This document shows positions 1 to 5,570 of a stretch of DNA of 5,570 bases, piece by piece (the stretch's first letter is position 1; each line of letters begins with the position of its first letter). The translations under genes and the position numbers were made by a program. Source of the DNA: Micropepsaceae bacterium (lineage in GTDB: Bacteria > Pseudomonadota > Alphaproteobacteria > Micropepsales > Micropepsaceae); NCBI GenBank assembly GCA_025450355.1, contig JANWHR010000166.1, positions 1 to 5,570 on the forward strand. Reading direction: 5' to 3'. Below the pieces are notes generated by a model. It was given only the letters and a program-made list of their open reading frames with translations, ran no database searches and was not told the DNA's origin.

Positions 1-173
1 CCGCTCGCGACCGGATCAATGCCCGTGAGGCCCGGGGCGCCGGCCTCGTCGGCGATGCCTTGCACGTCCCGCGGATGCCTGCCGCAAACTACCGCAAACA
101 GCTCGAAGCTGAGGGAGGTGTTGTCAATCAGCCAGACGGCGGTCGCTTTGGGCATCAGCGGTTTGTCGGACAT
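1..173 (-). CDS. trcR: Cell-cycle transcriptional regulator TrcR (DUF1013), N-terminal fragment
   Basis: Partial gene: the reading frame starts at 173 and runs off the left edge, giving 57 residues beginning MSDKPLMPKATAVWLIDNTS. That opening, and the later pattern VQGIADE...GLTGIDPVASG, match the start of the TrcR/DUF1013 family, an alphaproteobacterial regulator with a helix-turn-helix-like N-terminal part, named for a role in cell-cycle transcription. The start is supported by a strong Shine-Dalgarno tract (AAAGGAAGGA, complement of 178-187) just upstream. The segment after the opening (FELFAVVCGRHPRDV, about residues 27-41) differs from the family form as I remember it (FEQIADFCGLHPLEV) but keeps the same length, so no frameshift is implied. 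The 134-base gap to the quinone oxidoreductase gene upstream suggests it may have its own promoter, though I found no convincing -35/-10 pair. A weak bulged stem (189-195 with 206-211) lies in its leader. Confidence 0.85.
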   Translation of the reverse strand, partial: MSDKPLMPKATAVWLIDNTSLSFELFAVVCGRHPRDVQGIADEAGAPGLTGIDPVAS

Positions 174-307
174 AAAATCCTTCCTTTCGTGAGGGGCTTT
201 TCACACCCCACCTCGCTCAAGACCATCCTTTCGAGGGAGACGTTCTTCTTAGCCGGGAACGCGACCCGCGCAAATCAAAATCTGCCGATCCAGTCGGAGG
301 CGGAAGA

Positions 308-1303
308 TCAGGCCGCGAGCAGAATTTTCCCGGTATGGCTGCTTTCCCGCATCAGCTGATGCGCAGCTTCCGCTTGCATCAGGGGCAGCGTGCGCCACGT
401 GACCGGCTTCAGCCGGGCGGTTTCGAACAATGGCCAGACTTCGCCCGCAAGGTGATCGCGGATGACTGCCTTTTCCGAATCGGGGCGCCCGCGCAGCCCG
501 GTGGCGGCCAAAGTCAATAACCGCCCCTGGACAATCCGGAAATCCACCTCGACTTTGGTGCCTTTTTGATAGGCAATATTCACAACCCGGCCGCCCCGTG
601 CCAGCGCGTTGAGATTGCGCATCACGTAATCGCCGCCAACCATGTCGAGAATGACGTCCACCCCGCGGCCATTGGTTTCTTCCTTGACCAGCGCAACGAA
701 ATCCTCACTCCGATAATTGATTGCGTGGGTTGCGCCCAACCGGACGCAGGCCGTGCACTTCTCCGTTGTCCCTGCCGTCGTGAATACGCGATGTCCACGC
801 GCGTGCATCAACTGGATCGCAGCTGTGCCGATGCCGCTGGAGCCGCCGTGCACAAGAAAGGTTTCGCCTGGACGCAGATGCGCGGTGTCAAAGACATTGC
901 TCCAGACCGTAAAATATACTTCAGGCAAACCGCCGGCGTCCTCGACCGTCACGCCCGAAGGAACCGGTAGTGTGCAGAGCGCGGAGGCAACAGCATACTG
1001 GGCATAACCGCCCCCCGACAAAAGCGCGCAAACCTGGTCTCCTTCGCGGATGCCGGTGACCGCCTGATCGACGGCGACGACGGTGCCGGAGCATTCCAGT
1101 CCGGGAGTATCGGGCGCGCTCGGCGGCGGCGGATGATGACCCTGCACCTGAAGCAGATCGGCGCGATTGATTCCCGCCGTGGCCACCCTGATCAGGATCT
1201 GGCCCGGGCCCGGGTTCGGCACCAGGATTTCCTTCACCTGCATCTTCGGCCCTGACGCCGTGCGTTCCACCGCAATCGCGGCCATCGTTCTCGGGATTGT
1301 CAT
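308..1303 (-). CDS. NAD(P)H quinone oxidoreductase, PIG3 family (MDR superfamily)
   Basis: Complete 331-residue medium-chain dehydrogenase/reductase, close to the usual length of PIG3/quinone oxidoreductases (about 330). These soluble enzymes reduce quinones with NADPH; the physiological substrate here is unknown. Visible hallmarks are AGINRADLLQVQG at 43-55 followed by a proline run and GLECSG (68-73) in the catalytic GroES-like domain; GGGYAQY (97-103); the PIG3-typical AGGLPEVYFTVWSNVF (123-138); and the Rossmann nucleotide-binding loop HGGSSGIG (152-159). The zinc ligands of the alcohol dehydrogenases are absent, as expected for the zinc-free quinone reductase branch. The N-terminus MTIPRTMAAI fits the family, so the 1303 start is preferred over the internal Met at residue 7, although the ribosome site is weak (AAGAAAG region, 1311-1318). 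It is transcribed towards trcR and divergently from the DUF1192 gene. Palindrome unit 1 begins only about 20 bases upstream of its start codon. Confidence 0.93.
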   Translation of the reverse strand: MTIPRTMAAIAVERTASGPKMQVKEILVPNPGPGQILIRVATAGINRADLLQVQGHHPPPPSAPDTPGLECSGTVVAVDQAVTGIREGDQVCALLSGGGYAQYAVASALCTLPVPSGVTVEDAGGLPEVYFTVWSNVFDTAHLRPGETFLVHGGSSGIGTAAIQLMHARGHRVFTTAGTTEKCTACVRLGATHAINYRSEDFVALVKEETNGRGVDVILDMVGGDYVMRNLNALARGGRVVNIAYQKGTKVEVDFRIVQGRLLTLAATGLRGRPDSEKAVIRDHLAGEVWPLFETARLKPVTWRTLPLMQAEAAHQLMRESSHTGKILLAA

Positions 1304-1323
1304 GGTAAGGCTTTCTTGCTCGC

Positions 1324-1399
1324 CTGGTGTTCCGATACTGAAATTCGCTTGATCTCTATATCGGTGTTGGGGCGAATTTCAGAATCGAAAGGACACCAG
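1324..1399. repeat. Long imperfect palindrome, unit 1 of a tandem pair
   Basis: Left arm 1324-1348 begins CTGGTGT and ends CTGAAATTCGC. Right arm 1372-1399 begins GCGAATTTCAG and ends ACACCAG. The reverse complement of the right arm matches the left arm over CTGGTGT, then GAT, then one mismatch, then CTGAAATTCGC, with a three-base length difference between. The loop (1349-1371) contains TATCGG at 1359-1364. The element lies in the divergent promoter gap and could fold in RNA of either strand or be a protein-binding DNA site. It has no T-run, so it is not a typical terminator. Its close resemblance to unit 2 (1413-1491) suggests both are copies of one intergenic repeat family. Confidence 0.85.
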
Positions 1400-1412
1400 G
1401 AATCCGTTAATT

Positions 1413-1491
1413 CTGGTGTCGTTTTGGTTTCGAAGTTCGCGAAAGTGCCCCTGTATCGGGAGTTCTGCGAACTTCGAAACCACGACACCAG
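1413..1491. repeat. Long palindrome, unit 2 of a tandem pair
   Basis: Left arm 1413-1440 starts CTGGTGTCGT and ends GGTTTCGAAGTTCGC. Right arm 1467-1491 starts GCGAACTTCGAAACC and ends ACGACACCAG. The arms pair perfectly over 25 positions apart from one TTT bulge (1423-1425). The 26-base loop (1441-1466) again carries TATCGG (1454-1459) followed by a GTT, as in unit 1. Both units share the terminal CTGGTGT/ACACCAG and the inner TTCGC/GCGAA. The element ends 44 bases before the DUF1192 start codon, so it sits in or beside that gene's promoter or leader. Function is unknown. Confidence 0.88.
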
Positions 1492-1521
1492 CGTGGTTAT
1501 GACAAGATCATGCGCATAAGC

Positions 1522-1528
1522 AAAGGAG
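1522..1528 (+). promoter_or_regulatory. Ribosome binding site of the DUF1192 gene
   Basis: AAAGGAG lies seven bases before the ATG at 1536 and fixes that start. The other open frame passing here, which would start at 1510, has no such site and shadows the real coding frame. Confidence 0.8.
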
Positions 1529-1535
1529 CGCGTCG

Positions 1536-1736
1536 ATGGCTGTTGATCCTGACGAACTGGAGCCACGAAAACCGAAGCTCGACATCTTGTTGGGCGAAGA
1601 TCTCTCCGCGCAATCCGCACACGAACTGGAAAAGCGAATCGCGGCACTGGAAGCGGAAATCGTCCGCACCAGGGAAGCCTTGCGTTCACGCGTCTCGACC
1701 AGAAGCGCCGCGGACGCTTTCTTCAAACGCGCATGA
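1536..1736 (+). CDS. DUF1192 family small coiled-coil protein
   Basis: 66-residue protein. It opens with an acidic/basic stretch (MAVDPDELEPRKPK), followed by LGEDLSAQSAHELEKRIAAL, an amphipathic helix (about residues 28-50, with ELEKRIAALEAEIVRTREAL) likely to form a coiled coil, and the ending RSAADAFFKRA. This order, the ~60-65-residue length and the terminal AADAFFK motif are those of DUF1192, a short protein family of Alphaproteobacteria with no established function that I know of. There is no signal peptide or membrane segment, so it is probably cytosolic. A good ribosome site precedes it. It is the first gene of a unit with the MBL-fold gene, whose ATG overlaps its TGA stop (ATGA, 1733-1736). 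It is transcribed divergently from the quinone oxidoreductase gene, across the paired palindromes. Confidence 0.9.
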   Translation: MAVDPDELEPRKPKLDILLGEDLSAQSAHELEKRIAALEAEIVRTREALRSRVSTRSAADAFFKRA

Positions 1737-2596
1737 AAAAGCGCCATCCCGCCAACGCTTCCGGCAACTGGTATGTCGATACAAGCTGTACCGATTGCTC
1801 GGCGGCGCGCACCGTAGCACCCGGTCTGATCGTCGAGCGCGACGGACAATCCGTCTTCGCCCGTCAGCCACAAACCGCGGAAGAACTGCGGATGGCATGG
1901 CGCGCCCGCCTGCTGTGCCCGTCGGCATCCATTCGCACCGCCAGCAAAGAGCCCGCGCCGGAGGGGCTGTTTCCCGAATTGCTGACCCGTGCGGTTTACC
2001 GGCTCGGTTACAATGCGGCCCATGCAGCCGGCGCCCATTCGTTTCTGGCAGAGGCCAGAAGCGGCAATTTCATGATTGATTCACCACGCTGGGCCACTCA
2101 GGTTGTGGCTGCGATTGCGGAACGCGGCGGATTGCGGGGGATTCTTCTCACCCACCGCGACGATGTCGGCGATGCTCAGCGTTACGCCGCACATTTCGGA
2201 GCAGAGGTGTGGATTCATCGCGCCGACCGGGACCGCGCGCGTTTTGCCGATCACCTGATCGAAGGCGATACGCCTGTCGAGATTAGGCCAGACATGCTCG
2301 CGATACCTGTTCCGGGCCACACGAAAGGCAGCGTCGCCTGGCTGTTCGAGGGACGCTGCCTTTTCACGGGCGATTCGCTGGCCTGGAGCTTCGAACGCGA
2401 TGACCTGATGGCGTGGCGCGACTTCTGTTGGTACTCCTGGGAGGAGCAGACAAAATCGCTCCGCCGGTTGCTCGCTTATTCGTTTGAATGGGTTTGCGCC
2501 GGACATGGCGGCAGCAAGGGATTACCGCCGGCCGAGATGCACCGCCGGTTGTCCGGTCTCATCAACCGGATGCAATCCGGCGAATTCAGCTCTTGA
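1733..2596 (+). CDS. Ferredoxin-like domain fused to metallo-beta-lactamase-fold hydrolase
   Basis: 287-residue cytosolic protein. Residues about 10-70 resemble the short ferredoxin-like domain that precedes some MBL-fold hydrolases: GNWYVDTSCTDC, then APG, then VFARQP, then LLCPSASI. Expected cluster ligands Cys19, Cys22 and Cys62 are present, but the position of the usual third cysteine (CxxCxxC) is Ala25. Residues about 90-280 are the MBL domain. THRDDVGDA (140-148) stands where the HxHxDH metal motif usually lies and fits the variant of this subfamily; VPGHTKGS has metal-ligand His196; LFTGDSLAW has Asp214; CAGHGG has His258. Metal binding and hydrolase chemistry are inferred from the family; the substrate is unknown. 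The start overlaps the DUF1192 stop (ATGA) and lacks its own clear ribosome site, so translation is probably coupled. Its last 11 bases overlap the convergent rpmE gene. Confidence 0.9.
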   Translation: MKKRHPANASGNWYVDTSCTDCSAARTVAPGLIVERDGQSVFARQPQTAEELRMAWRARLLCPSASIRTASKEPAPEGLFPELLTRAVYRLGYNAAHAAGAHSFLAEARSGNFMIDSPRWATQVVAAIAERGGLRGILLTHRDDVGDAQRYAAHFGAEVWIHRADRDRARFADHLIEGDTPVEIRPDMLAIPVPGHTKGSVAWLFEGRCLFTGDSLAWSFERDDLMAWRDFCWYSWEEQTKSLRRLLAYSFEWVCAGHGGSKGLPPAEMHRRLSGLINRMQSGEFSS

Positions 2597-2810
2597 CGAA
2601 ATTCGCAAACCGCTTGTTGAAGCGGGTGAGCCGGCCGCCGCGGTCGATCAGGTTTTGCTGCCCGCCGGTCCAGGCCGGATGCGTGGTGGGATCAATATCG
2701 AGCGTCAGCTTGCCGCCTGATTCGCCCCAGGTCGTGCGCGTACGGTAATTCGACCCATCGTTCAGAACGACCGTGACGAAGTGATAATCCGGATGGATGC
2801 CTTTTTTCAT
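2586..2810 (-). CDS. rpmE: 50S ribosomal protein L31, cysteine-free type
   Basis: 74-residue basic protein, a normal length for bacterial L31. It opens MKKGIHPDYHFVTVVLNDGS and carries the L31 signatures TRTTWG (about 24-29), LDIDPTTHPAWTGGQQ (about 37-52), and RGGRLTRFNKRF near the end. It is part of the large ribosomal subunit and contributes to contacts with the small subunit. It contains no cysteine, so it is the zinc-independent (C-minus) form; the zinc-binding form has four cysteines. Its cognate promoter lies at 2846-2874, giving a short leader. The ribosome site is weak (CAGGCG region just upstream of the ATG). It converges on the MBL-fold gene with an 11-base tail-to-tail overlap, so there is no room for an intergenic terminator between them. 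Confidence 0.97.
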   Translation of the reverse strand: MKKGIHPDYHFVTVVLNDGSNYRTRTTWGESGGKLTLDIDPTTHPAWTGGQQNLIDRGGRLTRFNKRFANFVKS

Positions 2811-2845
2811 TTTTGCGCCTGTTGGTACGCGCCGCAGCTGCGCGG

Positions 2846-2874
2846 CTTATAGGCGGCGCGGCCGGGCCGGGCAA
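2846..2874 (-). promoter_or_regulatory. Probable sigma-70-type promoter of rpmE
   Basis: Read on the minus strand, TTGCCC (complement of 2869-2874) and TATAAG (complement of 2846-2851) are separated by exactly 17 bases. They match four of six and five of six consensus positions. The -10 box is about 36 bases upstream of the rpmE ATG, implying a leader of roughly 30 bases. A small palindrome, CGCAGCTGCG (2833-2842), overlaps the predicted start point and could be an operator or part of a leader hairpin. The promoter is inferred by eye only. Confidence 0.6.
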
Positions 2875-2970
2875 GGCCCACCGTTTCACGACTCTACAAC
2901 CATTTGAGCGCATTAAATATTCCTTCGCTGCTGGACGTGATGTTGTTGCCTCACATAGGATTGATCAAAC

Positions 2971-2980
2971 GGACGGGGGG
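2971..2980 (+). promoter_or_regulatory. Ribosome binding site deciding the protease start
   Basis: The purine-rich GGACGGGGGG sits three bases before the ATG at 2984. The frame is also open upstream to an ATG at 2813, but that 57-residue extension would hide the lipoprotein signal peptide inside the protein and would overlap the rpmE promoter. The 2984 start puts the signal peptide at the N-terminus and is preferred. Confidence 0.6.
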
Positions 2981-2983
2981 CGC

Positions 2984-5332
2984 ATGAAATTCCGGCTGGG
3001 AAGCCGCATTACCGCGCTGATCTGTTGCTGCTCGGCCCTCGTGTTGATCGGCTGCGCAAGCGGGCATGGGTCCGGGGCAGCGAGTTCTGTTCCTGTGCAG
3101 CCGGCCTCCACCACTCCTGTGGTGGCGCCGACTACTGTTGACCCGAACTCCTTTCGCACCGCCGATTATTTGCGGCTTGGCGTCCTGGATGCAGTGCACG
3201 CCGCCGATGCTTATGCACTCGGTTATACCGGCCAGGGCGTCACCATCGGGATCGTCGATTTCAATTTCGTGTTCAGCTCGAACATGGTGAGCTTCGCGCC
3301 CGGCGGCGTCGGGCCAAATCCGCAAATGGTCACGCTGTACAATGCCCAGACGGGCACCACGGCGACCAGCGATCAGCATGGCCAGGCGGTCGCCGTCACG
3401 GCAGCGGGCGCCGGCAATGGCACAGGCGTCCAGGGCCTCGCCTACAAATCCCAGGTGCTCGCCGTCGATTATTTTTCCGACGTGAATGACCAGACCGTGA
3501 CGCAAAGCGGCACGCTCTATCACGTATCCGATCCGTGGACCTACATCACCTCCCGCGGTGTACGGATCATCAACACGTCGTTTGGTTATGAAGCCAGCGA
3601 TGTGGTTGCGGCGGGTAATGCCCCAAAGGTGAGCGAAGCCTATGTTTTGGCGCCGGCGGCAACCGCCGTGCAAAACGGTGCGCTGCTGGTGGCGTCGGCA
3701 GGAAATGCCGGCGGCGCGCAACCGTCACAAGCCAATCTCGATATCATTTCCGATCTTCAGACCCGCGGTATTCTCAGCAGCGGCCCGGGCGCGTTCATCA
3801 TTGCCGGCGCGGTTGATCAGAACAATCAGATCGCGTCGTTCACCGACCGGGCGGGCTCTTACGGCGCCTATTACATGGTCGCACCCGGCGTCGGGCTGAC
3901 GCTGCCATGGAACGGCAGCCTGGCGGTCGTTTCGGGAACATCGTTTTCAGCCCCGCTGATTTCGGCGGCGGCGGCGATCGTCATGCAGCGCTGGCCCAAC
4001 CTCACCGCGCGTCAGGTCGCCCAGATTCTCGAACAATCGGCCACGCCGCTAGGGGATTCCACGGTCTATGGCTACGGCATGTTGAACGTCTATGCGGCGT
4101 TGCAGCCTATCGGCACGACCACGGTGGCGGTCGCCAATGGCGTCGCACCAACGGTGACTTCCAGCGGGCTTGTCCTCGGTTCGGTGTTCGGCGACGCGCC
4201 GGCGCTCCGTCAGGCGCTCTCGCAAATCATGATCCTGGACGGCTTTGGCCGTGACTTTGAAACCGATATGTCCAAAGCCGTTATGGCATTGCCCACCGTA
4301 CCGGATCTGTTTGGCGTCATGGAGCAGCGCTTCGGCTGGCGGGGCGCGGGCTTAAATCTGGGCCGCAATACTTTTGTCGCGCTGAATCTGCGGCGTAACC
4401 CGGAAGACGATATCCTGCCGTTTGGACCGGCCGGCGGGTTGGCTGGACAGTTCGACCATCAGAGCACCTTCCGGTTGTCGGGCTCTGGCGACGACTTCTT
4501 CTGGAGCGCAGGCACCGGAATGTCGCTTCGCCAGGGCATGATGCCGGATGGCGATGACCCGTTCATTTCCGATTCGCTCACCTATGCTTTTCTGCCCATG
4601 ATCGGTTCTCCCGTTGGCTCCTTTGCTGCTGCCGGATTTCCTCTCGACGGCGATACGAATCTGTCGTTCGGCATTGGCGAAGCCCAGAAGCAGGGCCTGG
4701 CGGATGTCGCTTTGCCATACCGCAACAGTTCGGAAACGGTTGCGATGCGCATCGACCACGATGCACCAGGCTGGCATTTATCGGTCGATACCGGGAGCAG
4801 CCTTGATCAGGGCGGCTTCTTCGGTTCGGTCTCATCAGGTGCGCTGAAGATCGCGGACCAGGCAACTTCAACCTGGGCGACGGCGACCGTTGAGGGCAAA
4901 TTAAGCGCGACGTGGACAGCAAGAGCAACCGCAACCATCGCTGTCGCCGGCAACACGCATCCGGAGGCCAGTCTGATCACCGCGACCGGTCCCGTAGTCG
5001 CCAGCAGTTTTGCGCTTGGAATTTCCGGCCGGGATATCCTGCGCGACAGCGATGTCCTGTTGTTCGAAGTCAGCCAGCCGATGCGTGCAGAACTGGGGAC
5101 GGCGACGCTGGCCACCGGCATCGGCCGCGATTGGGCAACCGGGGGCATCATCATGGGGCAGGCTGAGGCGGCGCTGACGCCGTCGGGCCGTGAAATCGAT
5201 GTAGAAAGCGGCTACGGATTTGCGCTTGGCGCCTGGCGCGCGCAGGCGAATGCGGGTTTTGCGCTCGACGCCGGCCACGTCCGCGGCAAGGACGCGCTCC
5301 TGTCCCTCCTCACAATCTCCCGCCCGCTTTAG
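2984..5332 (+). CDS. Lipoprotein subtilisin-like (S8) serine protease with autotransporter-like C-terminus
   Basis: 782 residues from the chosen start. Residues 1-24 form a lipoprotein signal peptide: basic MKFRLGSR, a hydrophobic stretch including CCC, and the lipobox LIGC with Cys24 as the lipidated residue (Ala at +2, so outer-membrane sorting is plausible). A Ser/Pro/Thr-rich linker follows to about 50. The S8 protease domain (about 55-373) has a full catalytic set: Asp92 (GIVDFNF), His132 (DQHGQAVA), oxyanion Asn241 (ASAGNAGG) and Ser320 (SGTSFSAP), closing with YGYGMLNVYAAL. Residues about 395-430 carry LGSVFGDAP...ILDGFGRDF, and 697-703 SQPMRAE, both of which I recognise from S8 autotransporter tails. 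The last ~260 residues have the Gly-rich, alternating character of a beta barrel. The mature chain has no cysteine besides Cys24, typical of autotransporters. By analogy with NalP and SphB1, it may be a surface-anchored protease that processes other secreted proteins; this is inference. It is divergent from rpmE and apparently monocistronic. Confidence 0.87.
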   Translation: MKFRLGSRITALICCCSALVLIGCASGHGSGAASSVPVQPASTTPVVAPTTVDPNSFRTADYLRLGVLDAVHAADAYALGYTGQGVTIGIVDFNFVFSSNMVSFAPGGVGPNPQMVTLYNAQTGTTATSDQHGQAVAVTAAGAGNGTGVQGLAYKSQVLAVDYFSDVNDQTVTQSGTLYHVSDPWTYITSRGVRIINTSFGYEASDVVAAGNAPKVSEAYVLAPAATAVQNGALLVASAGNAGGAQPSQANLDIISDLQTRGILSSGPGAFIIAGAVDQNNQIASFTDRAGSYGAYYMVAPGVGLTLPWNGSLAVVSGTSFSAPLISAAAAIVMQRWPNLTARQVAQILEQSATPLGDSTVYGYGMLNVYAALQPIGTTTVAVANGVAPTVTSSGLVLGSVFGDAPALRQALSQIMILDGFGRDFETDMSKAVMALPTVPDLFGVMEQRFGWRGAGLNLGRNTFVALNLRRNPEDDILPFGPAGGLAGQFDHQSTFRLSGSGDDFFWSAGTGMSLRQGMMPDGDDPFISDSLTYAFLPMIGSPVGSFAAAGFPLDGDTNLSFGIGEAQKQGLADVALPYRNSSETVAMRIDHDAPGWHLSVDTGSSLDQGGFFGSVSSGALKIADQATSTWATATVEGKLSATWTARATATIAVAGNTHPEASLITATGPVVASSFALGISGRDILRDSDVLLFEVSQPMRAELGTATLATGIGRDWATGGIIMGQAEAALTPSGREIDVESGYGFALGAWRAQANAGFALDAGHVRGKDALLSLLTISRPL

Positions 5333-5360
5333 ATTGGGAAAATCTCCCGCGTTGTCACTT

Positions 5361-5425
5361 GTCATTCACGGCGCGAGCGAAGCTCGCGGAAAGGGAATCC
5401 ATCCGCGCGGCGCTGGCCGCGCGGA
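5361..5425. repeat. REP-like element with two GC-rich hairpins
   Basis: Between GTCATTC (5361-5367) and GGAATCC (5394-5400) lies a perfect 7-bp stem with a GAA loop: CGCGAGC (5372-5378) and GCTCGCG (5382-5388). Directly after it is a perfect 10-bp stem, TCCGCGCGGC (5402-5411) and GCCGCGCGGA (5416-5425), with a GCTG loop. The GTCATTC...GGAATCCA frame resembles repetitive extragenic palindromes common between genes in proteobacterial genomes. It follows the protease stop by about 30 bases and could limit 3'-end decay or end transcription, but there is no T-run on either strand. Copy number elsewhere in the genome cannot be seen here. Confidence 0.7.
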
Positions 5426-5570
5426 CAGACTCGCACGTGAGGATGCGCCGGAATTTCGCTGCTGCCGAAAAAGGTCCCTCTTCCAACCGACGCAATACTG
5501 ATTTTCTCAATTGGCCAGGAGACATGCTCCGGCGGAAGATGCTCTAACCGCCGGCGGGATTGTACTCCGC

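Noticed and set aside
248..278. TTGATT...CTAAG as a trcR promoter
   Set aside because: The boxes are 18-19 bases apart and the -10 match is poor, so it is not supportable.
1300..1689. Open frames through the palindromes (minus 1300-1689, plus 1316-1519)
   Set aside because: They read across both palindromes and into the DUF1192 gene, with no ribosome site and no recognisable domain; low stop density in a paired region explains them.
2610..2625. CCGCTT/AAGCGG hairpin after the MBL-fold stop as a terminator
   Set aside because: Six-base stem without a T-run, lying within rpmE codons; the coding constraint explains it.
2904..2920. AT-rich TTGAGCGCATTAAATAT as the protease promoter
   Set aside because: No -10 box stands at a suitable distance from the TTGAGC, and no -35 fits the TTAAAT. 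The protease promoter probably lies in 2880-2970 but cannot be placed.
2813..2983. N-terminal extension of the protease to an upstream ATG at 2813
   Set aside because: It would bury a clear lipoprotein signal peptide 57 residues in, overlaps the rpmE promoter and leader, and has no good ribosome site; the ATG at 2984 fits better.
5359..5547. Plus-strand open frames after the protease (5220-5501 and 5359-5547)
   Set aside because: One overlaps the protease C-terminus and both run through the hairpin element; there is no ribosome site or recognised motif.
5362..5568. Minus-strand open frame entering from the right edge and ending at 5362 (68 codons visible)
   Set aside because: About a third of it is the REP-like hairpins, no family is recognisable, and no start is visible. 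It could be a real gene end extended by the repeat, but this cannot be supported from the window.
5544..5570. Possible C-terminal end of a minus-strand gene (AEYNPAGG then TAG)
   Set aside because: Only eight residues are visible, too few to tell a gene end from chance; the neighbouring sequence is needed.

Overview
The window is GC-rich, densely coded and most likely chromosomal DNA of an alphaproteobacterium. Three things point there: a fragment of a TrcR (formerly DUF1013) gene, a DUF1192 coiled-coil gene and a PIG3-type quinone oxidoreductase side by side, a neighbourhood I associate with Alphaproteobacteria; a cysteine-free L31 ribosomal protein of the alphaproteobacterial style; and a subtilase with a C-terminal autotransporter-like region of the kind found in sphingomonad/caulobacter-like groups. 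The order cannot be fixed from this sequence. No tRNA, rRNA, CRISPR array, transposase or phage gene was seen.

Layout. Bases 1-173 (minus) are the first 57 codons of trcR, cut by the window edge. Bases 308-1303 (minus) encode a complete PIG3-family NAD(P)H quinone oxidoreductase, transcribed towards trcR. Bases 1304-1535 are the divergent gap to the next pair of genes. This gap is almost filled by two tandem, diverged, long palindromes (1324-1399 and 1413-1491). Bases 1536-2596 (plus) hold a two-gene unit: a DUF1192 protein, overlapping by ATGA with a ferredoxin-like/metallo-beta-lactamase-fold fusion protein. Its last 11 bases overlap, tail to tail, the end of rpmE (2586-2810, minus; ribosomal protein L31). 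rpmE has a good sigma-70-type promoter at 2846-2874. Divergent from rpmE, 2984-5332 (plus) encodes a 782-residue lipoprotein subtilisin-like protease with a probable autotransporter barrel, similar in plan to NalP/SphB1. Bases 5361-5425 hold a REP-like pair of hairpins, and 5426-5570 show no convincing gene.

Functionally these are mostly housekeeping or general-metabolism genes (cell-cycle regulator, redox enzyme, ribosomal protein) plus one surface-protease gene. There is no sign of a dedicated multi-gene system. The most unusual items are the paired palindromes between the quinone oxidoreductase and DUF1192 genes, and the loss of one expected cluster cysteine in the ferredoxin/MBL protein. 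All assignments rest on reading motifs by eye; no database search was possible.
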